DNA of 64,000 nt, taken from positions 930,001 through 994,000 of the forward strand of contig CAXHUL010000214.1 of the NCBI GenBank assembly GCA_964019695.1, read 5' to 3'. Under the pieces are notes generated by a model that was given only the letters and a program-made list of their open reading frames with translations, did no database searches and was not told the DNA's origin. The first letter of the stretch is position 1; each line of letters begins with the position of its first letter. This DNA is from Loripinus fragilis (lineage: Eukaryota; Mollusca; Bivalvia; Lucinida; Lucinidae). Below are positions 23,797 to 35,697 of the stretch, piece by piece. The translations under genes and the position numbers were made by a program.

Positions 23797-26700
23797 TGGC
23801 TACAAGTGGCTCAAATAAGGGCGTGAAAATTGTGCCGAAAGCCCTTTCAGGGGCTATTGCTCGGCACTCGGGGGACGGAAAATTTTACGCAATGCCTCAC
23901 AATGAAGCACTGGTCGGGGGCTAACTTCTGGCACCAGTTTCGAGCCCGTCCGTGAAAGTGACCCGCGCAAGTTTTAGGCCGGTTCGGCTACTCTGGCCTA
24001 ATGGGGCCTAATGGGAAGATCTTCTAATGCTCATAACTTTTTAATTTTCCGATGGAACGCTTTGAAATTTTCACCATTTGTAGACGGCCTCCCGTACTAC
24101 AAACTGATGCCCGTGTGGGCATGATGAAAATAGTAGTTCGCGAGACGGAAGCGCGTAAAGCTTCGGGGCGGCAGACTTCCACACCCCGATAACTCGGTAT
24201 CGAAACATTGTTGCGGGCGGGTGCGCATGGCAATACCTGCGCCTCTGTTGGCCCTATCCGCGTGCAAAATCTAAAAGCGATCAGAGCCTTAGAAAGCGCG
24301 TACAACCGCTATCCCCATTTGCCTTGGGCCCTATGGGAAAACAGGAAATATCATAATTGCGGTCCGGGGCGCGTGCGCACAATGATAATTTTCACACCCG
24401 AGTAAGCTCTTTTATAGGTCAACATTTTGGAAAAAAAATTGGCTTGCTGCCCACAGCAGGAGCTGAGAACCATGCATTCGGAGGTTTTCACACCCCACCC
24501 ACTAATGCCCTCAAAGTTTGAGAAAACGCGACCTTCGCAAAAAGCCCCGGAACCTATTGCAAAGTGATGAGCAGTGCCCAGGAGCACCTCTCAGTCATTT
24601 GCGCAAAATTCCTTCGGCTACAAGTGGCTCAAATAAGGGCGTGAAAATTGTGCCGAAAGCCCTTTCAGGGGCTATTGCTCGGCACTCGGGGGACGGAAAA
24701 TTTTACGCAATGCCTCACAATGAAGCACTGGTCGGGGGCTAACTTCTGGCACCAGTTTTGAGCCCGTCCGTGAAAGTGACCCGCGCAAGTTTTAGGCCGG
24801 TTCGGCTACTCTGGCCTAATGGGGCCTAATGGGAAGATCTTCTAATGCTCATAACTTTTTAATTTTCCGATGGAACGCTTTGAAATTTTCACCATTTGTA
24901 GACGGCCTCCCGTACTACAAACTGATGCTCGTGTGGGCATGATGAAAATAGTAGTTCGCGAGACGGAAGCGCGTAAAGCTTCGGGGCGGCAGACTTCCAC
25001 ACCCCGATAACTCGGTATCGAAACATTGTTGCGGGCGGGTGCGCATGGCAATACCTGCGCCTCTGTTGGCCCTATCCGCGTGCAAAATCTAAAAGCGATC
25101 AGAGCCTTAGAAAGCGCGTACAACCGCTATCCCCATTTGCCTTGGGCCCTATGGGAAAACAGGAAATATCATAATTGCGGTCCGGCGCGCGCGCGCACAA
25201 TGATAATTTTCACACCCGAGTAAGCTCTTTTATAGGTCAACATTTTGGAAAAAAAATTGGCTTGCTGCCCACAGCAGGAGCTGAGAACCATGCATTCGGA
25301 GGTTTTCACACCCCACCCACTAATGTCCTCAAAGTTTGAGAAAACGCGACCTTCGCGAAAAGCCCCGGAACCTATTGCAAAGTGATGAGCAGTGCCCAGG
25401 AGCACCTCTCAGTCATTTGCGCAAAATTCCTTCGGCTACAAGTGGCTCAAATAAGGGCGTGAAAATTGTAACGAAAGCCCTTTCAGGGGCTATTGCTCGG
25501 CACTCGGGGGACGGAAAATTTTACACAATGCCTCACAATGAAGCACTGGTCGGGGGCTAACTTCTGGCACCAGTTTTGAGCCCGTCCGTGAAAGTGACCC
25601 GCGCAGTTTTAGGCCGGTTCGGCTACTCTGGCCTAATGGGGCCTAATGGGAAGATCTTCTAATGCTCATAACTTTTTAATTTTCCGATGGAACGCTTTGA
25701 AATTTTCACCATTTGTAGACGGCCTCCCGTACTACAAACTGATGCCCGTGTGGGCATGATGAAAATAGTAGTTCGCGAGACGGAAGCGCGTAAAGCTTCG
25801 GGGCGGCAGACTTCCACACCCCGATAACTCGGTATCGAAACATTGTTGCGGGCGGGTGCGCATGGCAATACCTGCGCCTCTGTTGGCCCTATCCGCGTGC
25901 AAAATCTAAAAGCGATCAGAGCCTTAGAAAGCGCGTACAACCGCTATCCCCAATTGCCTTGGGCCCTATGGGAAAACAGGAAATATCATAATTGCGGTCC
26001 GGGGCGCGCGGGCACAATGATAATTTTCACACCCGAGTAAGCTCTTTTATAGGTCAACATTTTGGAAAAAAAATTGGCTTGCTGCCCACAGCAGGAGCTG
26101 AGAACCATGCATTCGGAGGTTTTCACACCCCACCCACTAATGCCCTCAAAGTTTGAGAAAACGCGACCTTCGCGAAAAGCCCCGGAACCTATTGCAAAGT
26201 GATGAGCAGTGCCCAGGAGCACCTCTCAGTCATTTGCGCAAAATTCCTTCGGCTACAAGTGGCTCAAATAAGGGCGTGAAAATTGTGCCGAAAGCCCTTT
26301 CAGGGGCTATTGCTCGGCACTCGGGGGACGGAAAATTTTACGCAATGCCTCACAATGAAGCACTGGTCGGGGGCTAACTTCTGGCACCAGTTTCGAGCCC
26401 GTCCGTGAAAGTGACCCGCGCAAGTTTTAGGCCGGTTCGGCTACTCTGGCCTAATGGGGCCTAATGGGAAGATCTTCTAATGCTCATAACTTTTTAATTT
26501 TCCGATGGAACGCTTTGAAATTTTCACCATTTGTAGACGGCCTCCCGTACTACAAACTGATGCCCGTGTGGGCATGATGAAAATAGTAGTTCGCGAGACG
26601 GAAGCGCGTAAAGCTTCGGGGCGGCAGACTTCCACACCCCGATAACTCGGTATCGAAACATTGTTGCGGGCGGGTGCGCATGGCAATACCTGCGCCTCTG

Positions 26701-29700
26701 TTGGCCCTATCCGCGTGCAAAATCTAAAAGCGATCAGAGCCTTAGAAAGCGCGTACAACCGCTATCCCCATTTGCCTTGGGCCCTATGGGAAAACAGGAA
26801 ATATCATAATTGCGGTCCGGGGCGCGCGCGCACAATGATAATTTTCACACCCGAGTAAGCTCTTTTATAGGTCAACATTTTGGAAAAAAAATTGGCTTGC
26901 TGCCCACAGCAGGAGCTGAGAACCATGCATTCCGAGGTTTTCACACCCCACCCACTAATGCCCTCAAAGTTTGAGAAAACGCGACCTTCGCGAAAAGCCC
27001 CGGAACCTATTGCAAAGTGATGAGCAGTGCCCAGGAGCACCTCTCAGTCATTTGCGCAAAATTCCTTCGGATACAAGTGGCTCAAATAAGGGCGTGAAAA
27101 TTGTGCCGAAAGCCCTTTCAGGGGCTATTGCTCGGCACTCGGGGGACGGAAAATTTTACGCAATGCCTCACAATGAAGCACTGGTCGGGGGCTAACTTCT
27201 GGCACCAGTTTCGAGCCCGTCCGTGAAAGTGACCCGCGCAAGTTTTAGGCCGGTTCGGCTACTCTGGCCTAATGGGGCCTAATGGGAAGATCTTCTAATG
27301 CTCATAACTTTTTAATTTTCCGATGGAACGCTTTGAAATTTTCACCATTTGTAGACGGCCTCCCGTACTACAAACTGATGCCCGTGTGGGCATGATGAAA
27401 ATAGTAGTTCGCGAGACGGAAGCGCGTAAAGCTTCGGGGCGGCAGACTTCCACACCCCGATAACTCGGTATCGAAACATTGTTGCGGGCGGGTGCGCATG
27501 GCAATACCTGCGCCTCTGTTGGCCCTATCCGCGTGCAAAATCTAAAAGCGATCAGAGCCTTAGAAAGCGCGTACAACCGCTATCCCCATTTGCCTTGGGC
27601 CCTATGGGAAAACAAGAAATATCATAATTGCGGTCCGGGGCGCGCGCGCACAATGATAATTTTCACACCCGAGTAAGCTCTTTTATAGGTCAACATTTTG
27701 GAAAAAAAATTGGCTTGCTGCCCACAGCAGGAGCTGAGAACCATGCATTCGGAGGTTTTCACACCCCACCCACTAATGCCCTCAAAGTTTGAGAAAACGC
27801 GACCTTCGCGAAAAGCCCCGGAACCTATTGCAAAGTGATGAGCAGTGCCCAGGAGCACCTCTCAGTCATTTGCGCAAAATTCCTTCGGCTACAAGTGGCT
27901 CAAATAAGGGCGTGAAAATTGTGCCGAAAGCCCTTTCAGGGGCTATTGCTCGGCACTCGGGGGACGGAAAATTTTACGCAATGCCTCACAATGAAGCACT
28001 GGTCGGGGGCTAACTTCTGGCACCAGTTTCGAGCCCGTCCGTGAAAGTGACCCGCGCAAGTTTTAGGCCGGTTCGGCTACTCTGGCCTAATGGGGCCTAA
28101 AGGGAAGATCTTCTAATGCTCATAATTTTCCGATGGAACGCTTTGAAATTTTCACCATTTGTAGACGGCCTCCCGTACTACAAACTGATGCCCGTGTGGG
28201 CATGATGAAAATAGTAGTTCGCGAGACGGAAGCGCGTAAAGCTTCGGGGCGGCAGACTTCCACACCCCGATAACTCGGTATCGAAACATTGTTGCGGGCG
28301 GGTGCGCATGGCAATACCTGCGCCTCTGTTGGCCCTATCCGCGTGCAAAATCTAAAAGCGATCAGAGCCTTAGAAAGCGCGTACAACCGCTATCCCCATT
28401 TGCCTTGGGCCCTATGGGAAAACAGGAAATATCATAATTGCGGTCGGGGGCGCGCGCGCACAATGATAATTTTCACACCCGAGTAAGCTCTTTTATAGGT
28501 CAACATTTTGGAAAAAAAATTGGCTTGCTGCCCACAGCAGGAGCTGAGAACCATGCATTCGGAGGTTTTCACACCCCACCCACTAATGCCCTCAAAGTTT
28601 GAGAAAACACGACCTTCGCGAAAAGCCCCGGAACCTATTGCAAAGTGATGAGCAGTGCCCAGGAGCACCTCTCAGTCATTTGCGCAAAATTCCTTTGGCT
28701 ACAAGTGGCTCAAATAAGGGCGTGAAAATTGTGCCGAAAGCCCTTTCAGGGGCTATTGCTCGGCACTCGGGGGACGGAAAATTTTACGCAATGCCTCACA
28801 ATGAAGCACTGGTCGGGGGCTAACTTCTGGCACCAGTTTCGAGCCCGTCCGTGAAAGTGACCCGCGCAAGTTTTAGGCCGGTTCGGCTACTCTGGCCTAA
28901 TGGGGCCTAATGGGAAGATCTTCTAATGCTCATAACTTTTTAATTTTCCGATGGAACGCTTTGAAATTTTCACCATTTGTAGACGGCCTCCTGTACTACA
29001 AACTGATGCCCGTGTGGGCATGATGAAAATAGTAGTTCGCGAGACGGAAGCGCGTAAAGCTTCGGAGCGGCAGACTTCCACACCCCGATAACTCGGTATC
29101 GAAACATTGTTGCGGGCGGGTGCGCATGGCAATACCTGCGCCTCTGTTGGCCCTATCAGCGTGCAAAATCTAAAAGCGATCAGAGCCTTAGAAAGCGCGT
29201 ACAACCGCTATCCCCATTTGCCTTGGGCCCTATGGGAAAACAGGAAATATCATAATTGCGGTCCGGGGCGCGTGCGCACAATGATAATTTTCACACCCGA
29301 GTAAGCTCTTTTATAGGTCAACATTTTGGAAAAAAAATTGGCTTGCTGCCCACAGCAGGAGCTGAGAACCATGCATTCGGAGGTTTTCACACCCCACCCA
29401 CTAATGCCCTCAAAGTTTGAGAAAACGCGACCTTCGCAAAAAGCCCCGGAACCTATTGCAAAGTGATGAGCAGTGCCCAGGAGCACCTCTCAGTCATTTG
29501 CGCAAAATTCCTTCGGCTACAAGTGGCTCAAATAAGGGCGTGAAAATTGTGCCGAAAGCCCTTTCAGGGGCTATTGCTCGGCACTCGGGGGACGGAAAAT
29601 TTTACGCAATGCCTCACAATGAAGCACTGGTCGGGGGCTAACTTCTGGCACCAGTTTTGAGCCCGTCCGTGAAAGTGACCCGCGCAAGTTTTAGGCCGGT

Positions 29701-29828
29701 TCGGCTACTCTGGCCTAATGGGGCCTAATGGGAAGATCTTCTAATGCTCATAACTTTTTAATTTTCCGATGGAACGCTTTGAAATTTTCACCATTTGTAG
29801 ACGGCCTCCCGTACTACAAACTGATGCT
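23797..29828 (+). repeat. 6-monomer lag duplication (4,899 bp)
   Basis: Five rare variants recur at exactly 4,899 bp: TTTGGC (23797/28696), GCGTGCGC (24374/29273), TTCGCAAA (24539/29438), CAGTTTTGAG (24759/29658) and GATGCTCG (24929/29828). With the transposon and one TA added, the 8-bp deletion at about 21946 and 28123 fits the same lag, so the duplicated segment begins before the transposon. Confidence 0.88.
27667..28476 (+). repeat. 810-bp variant monomer, second empty transposon site
   Basis: This copy has the same 8-bp deletion and CCTAAAGG change as the interrupted monomer, and the same TCGGGGG change in the GC tract. The TA at 28212-28213 lies exactly 6,177 bp (six monomers plus element and TA) from the target at 22035-22036 and is empty. 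It is therefore an empty-site paralogue. Confidence 0.9.
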
Positions 29829-32800
29829 CGTGTGGGCATGATGAAAATAGTAGTTCGCGAGACGGAAGCGCGTAAAGCTTCGGGGCGGCAGACTTCCACA
29901 CCCCGATAACTCGGTATCGAAACATTGTTGCGGGCGGGTGCGCATGGCAATACCTGCGCCTCTGTTGGCCCTATCCGCGTGCAAAATCTAAAAGCGATCA
30001 GAGCCTTAGAAAGCGCGTACAACCGCTATCCCCATTTGCCTTGGGCCCTATGGGAAAACAGGAAATATCATAATTGCGGTCCGGGGCGCGCGCGCACAAT
30101 GATAATTTTCACACCCGAGTAAGCTCTTTTATAGGTCAACATTTTGGAAAAAAAATTGGCTTGCTGCCCACAGCAGGAGCTGAGAACCATGCATTCCGAG
30201 GTTTTCACACCCCACCCACTAATGCCCTCAAAGTTTGAGAAAACGCGACCTTCGCGAAAAGCCCCGGAACCTATTGCAAAGTGATGAGCAGTGCCCAGGA
30301 GCACCTCTCAGTCATTTGCGCAAAATTCCTTCGGCTACAAGTGGCTCAAATAAGGGCGTGAAAATTGTGCCGAAAGCCCTTTCAGGGGCTATTGCTCGGC
30401 ACTCGGGGGACGGAAAATTTTACGCAATGCCTCGCAATGAAGCACTGGTCGGGGGCTAACTTCTGGCACCAGTTTCGAGCCCGTCCGTGAAAGTGACCCG
30501 CGCAAGTTTTAGGCCGGTTCGGCTACTCTGGCCTAATGGGGCCTAATGGGAAGATCTTCTAATGCTCATAACTTTTTAATTTTCCGATGGAACGCTTTGA
30601 AATTTTCACCATTTGTAGACGGCCTCCCGTACTACAAACTGATGCCCGTGTGGGCATGATGAAAATAGTAGTTCGCGAGACGGAAGCGCGTAAAGCTTCG
30701 GGGCGGCAGACTTCCACACCCCGATAACTCGGTATCGAAACATTGTTGCGGGCGGGTGCGCATGGCAATACCTGCGCCTCTGTTGGCCCTATCCGCGTGC
30801 AAAATCTAAAAGCGATCAGAGCCTTAGAAAGCGCGTACAACCGCTATCCCCATTTGCCTTGGGCCCTATGGGAAAACAGGAAATATCATAATTGCGGTCC
30901 GGGGCGCGCGCGCACAATGATAATTTTCACACCCGAGTAAGCTCTTTTATAGGTCAACATTTTGGAAAAAAAGTTGGCTTGCTGCCCACAGCAGGAGCTG
31001 AGAACCATGCATTCCGAGGTTTTCACACCCCACCCACTAATGCCCTCAAAGTTTGAGAAAACGCGACCTTCGCGAAAAGCCCCGGAACCTATTGCAAAGT
31101 GATGAGCAGTGCCCAGGAGCACCTCTCAGTCATTTGCGCAAAATTCCTTCGGCTACAAGTGGCTCAAATAAGGGCGTGAAAATTGTGCCGAAAGCCCTTT
31201 CAGGGGCTATTGCTCGGCACTCGGGGGACGGAAAATTTTACGCAATGCCTCACAATGAAGCACTGGTCGGGGGCTAACTTCTGGCACCAGTTTCGAGCCC
31301 GTCCGTGAAAGTGACCCGCGCAAGTTTTAGGCCGGTTCGGCTACTCTGGCCTAATGGGGCCTAATGGGAAGATCTTCTAATGCTCATAACTTTTTAATTT
31401 TCCGATGGAACGCTTTGAAATTTTCACCATTTGTAGACGGCCTCCCGTACTACAAACTGATGCCCGTGTGGGCATGATGAAAATAGTAGTTCGCGAGACG
31501 GAAGCGCGTAAAGCTTCGGGGCGGCAGACTTCCACACCCCGATAACTCGGTATCGAAACATTGTTGCGGGCGGGTGCGCATGGCAATACCTGCGCCTCTG
31601 TTGGCCCTATCTGCGTGCAAAATCTAAAAGCGATCAGAGCCTTAGAAAGCGCGTACAACCGCTATCCCCATTTGCCTTGGGCCCTATGGGAAAACAGGAA
31701 ATATCATAATTGCGGTCCGGGGCGCGCGCGCACAATGATAATTTTCACACCCGAGTAAGCTCTTTTATAGGTCAACATTTTGGAAAAAAAATTGGCTTGC
31801 TGCCCACAGCAGGAGCTGAGAACCATGCATTCGGAGGTTTTCACACCCCACCCACTAATGCCCTCAAAGTTTGAGAAAACGCGACCTTCGCGAAAAGCCC
31901 CGGAACCTATTGCAAAGTGATGAGCAGTGCCCAGGAGCACCTCTCAGTCATTTGCGCAAAATTCCTTCGGCTACAAGTGGCTCAAATAAGGGCATGAAAA
32001 TTGTGCCGAAAGCCCTTTCAGGGGCTATTGCTCGGCACTCGGGGGACGGAAAATTTTACGCAATGCCTCACAATGAAGCACTGGTCGGGGGCTAACTTCT
32101 GGCACCAGTTTCGAGCCCGTCCATGAAAGTGACCCGCGCAAGTTTTAGGCCGGTTCGGCTACTCTGGCCTAATGGGGCCTAATGGGAAGATCTTCTAATG
32201 CTCATAACTTTTTAATTTTCCGATGGAACGCTTTGAAATTTTCACCATTTGTAGACGGCCTACCGTACTACAAACTGATGCCCGTGTGGGCATGATGAAA
32301 ATAGTAGTTCGCGAGACGGAAGCGCGTAAAGCTTCGGGGCGGCAGACTTCCACACCCCGATAACTCGGTATCGAAACATTGTTGCGGGCGGGTGCGCATG
32401 GCAATACCTGCGCCTCTGTTGGCCCTATCCGCGTGCAAAATCTAAAAGCGATCAGATCCTTAGAAAGCGCGTACAACCGCTATCCCCATTTGCCTTGGGC
32501 CCTATGGGAAAACAGGAAATATCATAATTGCGGTCCGGGGCGCGCGCGCACAATGATAATTTTCACACCCGAGTAAGCTCTTTTATAGGTCAACATTTTG
32601 GAAAAAAAATTGGCTTGCTGCCCACAGCAGGAGCTGAGAACCATGCATTCGGAGGTTTTCACACCCCACCCACTAATGCCCTCAAAGTTTGAGAAAACGC
32701 GACCTTCGCGAAAAGCCCCGGAACCTATTGCAAAGTGATGAGCAGTGCCCAGGAGCACCTCTCAGTCATTTGCGCAAAATTCCTTCGGCTACAAGTGGCT

Positions 32801-33668
32801 CAAATAAGGGCGTGAAAATTGTGCCGAAAGCCCTTTCAGGGGCTATTGCTCGGCACTCGGGGGACGGAAAATTTTACGCAATGCCTCACAATGAAGCACT
32901 GGTCGGGGGCTAACTTCTGGCACCAGTTTCGAGCCCGTCCGTGAAAGTGACCCGCGCAAGTTTTAGGCCGGTTCGGCTACTCTGGCCTAATGGGGCCTAA
33001 TGGGAAGATCTTCTAATGCTCATAACTTTTTAATTTTCCGATGGAACGCTTTGAAATTTTCACCATTTGTAGACGGCCTCCCGTACTACAAACTGATGCC
33101 CGTGTGGGCATGATGAAAATAGTAGTTCGCGAGACGGAAGCGCGTAAAGCTTCGGGGCGGCAGACTTCCACACCCCGATAACTCGGTATCGAAACATTGT
33201 TGCGGGCGGGTGCGCATGGCAATACCTGCGCCTCTGTTGGCCCTATCCGCGTGCAAAATCTAAAAGCAATCAGAGCCTTAGAAAGCGCGTACAACCGCTA
33301 TCCCCATTTGCCTTGGGCCCTATGGGAAAACAGGAAATATCATAATTGCGGTCCGGGGCGCGCGCGCACAATGATAATTTTCACACCCGAGTAAGCTCTT
33401 TTATAGGTCAACATTTTGGAAAAAAAATTGGCTTGCTGCCCACAGCAGGAGCTGAGAACCATGCATTCGGAGGTTTTCACACCCCACCCACTAATGCCCT
33501 CAAAGTTTGAGAAAACGCGACCTTCGCGAAAAGCCCCGGAACCTATTGCAAAGTGATGAGCAGTGCCCAGGAGCACCTCTCAGTCATTTGCGCAAAATTC
33601 CTTCGGCTACAAGTGGCTCAAATAAGGGCGTGAAAATTGTGCCGAAAGCCCTTTCAGGGGCTATTGCT

Positions 33669-35697
33669 TGGCACTCGGGGGGACGGAAAATTTTACGCAA
33701 TGCCTCACAATGAAGCACTGGTCGGGGGCTAACTTCTGGCACCAGTTTCGAGCCCGTCCGTGAAAGTGACCCGCGCAAGTTTTAGGCCGGTTCGGCTACT
33801 CTGGCCTAATGGGGCCTAATGGGAAGATCTTCTAATGCTCATAACTTTTTAATTTTCCGATGGAACGCTTTGAAATTTTCACCATTTGTAGACGGCCTCC
33901 CGTACTACAAACTGATGCCCGTGTGGGCATGATGAAAATAGTAGTTCGCGAGACGGAAGCGCGTAAAGCTTCGGGGCGGCAGACTTCCACACCCCGATAA
34001 CTCGGTATCGAAACATTGTTGCGGGCGGGTGCGCATGGCAATGCCTGCGCCTCTGTTGTCCCTATCCGCGTGCAAAATCTAAAAGCGATCAGAGCCTTAG
34101 AAAGCGCGTACAACCGCTATCCCCATTTGCCTTGGGCCCTATGGGAAAACAGGAAATATCATAATTGCGGTCCGGGGCGCACGCGCACAATGATAATTTT
34201 CACACCCGAGTAAGCTCTTTTATAGGTCAACATTTTGGAAAAAAAATTGGCTTGCTGCCCACAGCAGGAGCTGAGAACCATGCATTCGGAGGTTTTCACA
34301 CCCCACCCACTAATGCCCTCAAAGTTTGAGAAAACGCGACCTTCGTGAAAAGCCCCGGAACCTATTGCAAAGTGATGAGCAGTGCCCAGGAGCACCTCTC
34401 AGTCATTTACGCAAAATTCCTTCGGCTACAAGTGGCTCAAATAAGGGCGTGAAAATTGTGTCGAAAGCCCTTTCAGGGGCTATTGCTCGGCACTCGGGGG
34501 ACGGAAAATTTTACGCAATGCCTCACAATGAAGCACTGGTCGGGGGCTAACTTCTGGCACCAGTTTCGAGCCCGTCCGTGAAAGTGACCCGCGCAAGTTT
34601 TAGGCCGGTTCGGCTACTCTGGCCTAATGGGGCCTAATGGGAAGATCTTCTAATGCTCATAACTTTTTAATTTTCCGATGGAACGCTTTGAAATTTTCAC
34701 CATTTGTAGACGGCCTGCCGTACTACAAACTGATGCCCGTGTGGGCATGATGAAAATAGTAGTTCGCGAGACGGAAGCGCGTAAAGCTTCGGGGCGGCAG
34801 ACTTCCACACCCCGATAACTCGGTATCGAAACATTGTTGCGGGCGGGTGCGCATGGCAATACCTGCGCCTCTGTTGGCCCTATCCGCGTGCAAAATCTAA
34901 AAGCGATCAGAGCCTTAGAAAGCGCGTACAACCGCTATCCCCATTTGCCTTGGGCCCTATGGGAAAACAGGAAATATCATAATTGCGGTCCGGGGCGCGC
35001 GCGCACAATGATAATTTTCACACCCGAGTAAGCTCTTTTATAGGTCAACATTTTGGAGAAAAAAATTGGCTTGCTGCCCACAGCAGGAGCTGAGAACCAT
35101 GCATTCGGAGGTTTTCACACCCCACCCACTAATGCCCTCAAAGTTTGAGAAAACGCGACCTTCGCGAAAAGCCCCGGAACCTATTGCAAAGTGATTAGCA
35201 GTGCCCAGGAGCACCTCTCAGTCATTTGCGCAAAATTCCTTTGGCTACAAGTGGCTCAAATAAGGGCGTGAAAATTGTGCCGAAAGCCCTTTCAGGGGCT
35301 ATTGCTTGGCACTCGGGGGGACGGAAAATTTTACGCAATGCCTCACAATGAAGCACTGGTCGGGGGCTAACTTCTGGCACCAGTTTCGAGCCCGTCCGTG
35401 AAAGTGACCCGCGCAAGTTTTAGGCCGGTTCGGCTACTCTGGCCTAATGGGGCCTAATGGGAAGATCTTCTAATGCTCATAACTTTTTAATTTTCCGATG
35501 GAACGCTTTGAAATTTTCACCATTTGTAGACGGCCTCCTGTACTACAAACTGATGCCCGTGTGGGCATGATGAAAATAGTAGTTCGCGAGACGGAAGCGC
35601 GTAAAGCTTCGGGGCGGCAGACTTCCACACCCCGATAACTCGGTATCGAAACATTGTTGCGGGCGGGTGCGCATGGCAATGCCTGCGCCTCTGTTGT
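33669..35697 (+). repeat. 2-monomer duplication (lag 1,638 bp)
   Basis: Shared rare variants at exactly 1,638 bp: GCTTGGCAC (33669/35307), a six-G run just after it, AATGCCTG (34043/35681) and TTGTCCC (34059/35697). Monomers here start at 33385, 34204, 35022 and 35842. Confidence 0.85.

Larger units (their letters stand above)
16703..26933 (+). repeat. 9-monomer lag duplication (8,623 bp)
   Basis: The segment about 16.7-18.3 kb matches 25.3-26.9 kb in rare variants: TGTCCTC, ATTGTAACG, TACACAATG, CAGTTTTGAG, CGCAGTTTT (one base lost), CCCCAATTG, GCGCGCGGGC and ATTCCGAGG (18310/26933). The lag of 8,623 bp is nine monomers with their indels plus the transposon, which lies between the two copies. 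Confidence 0.85.
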
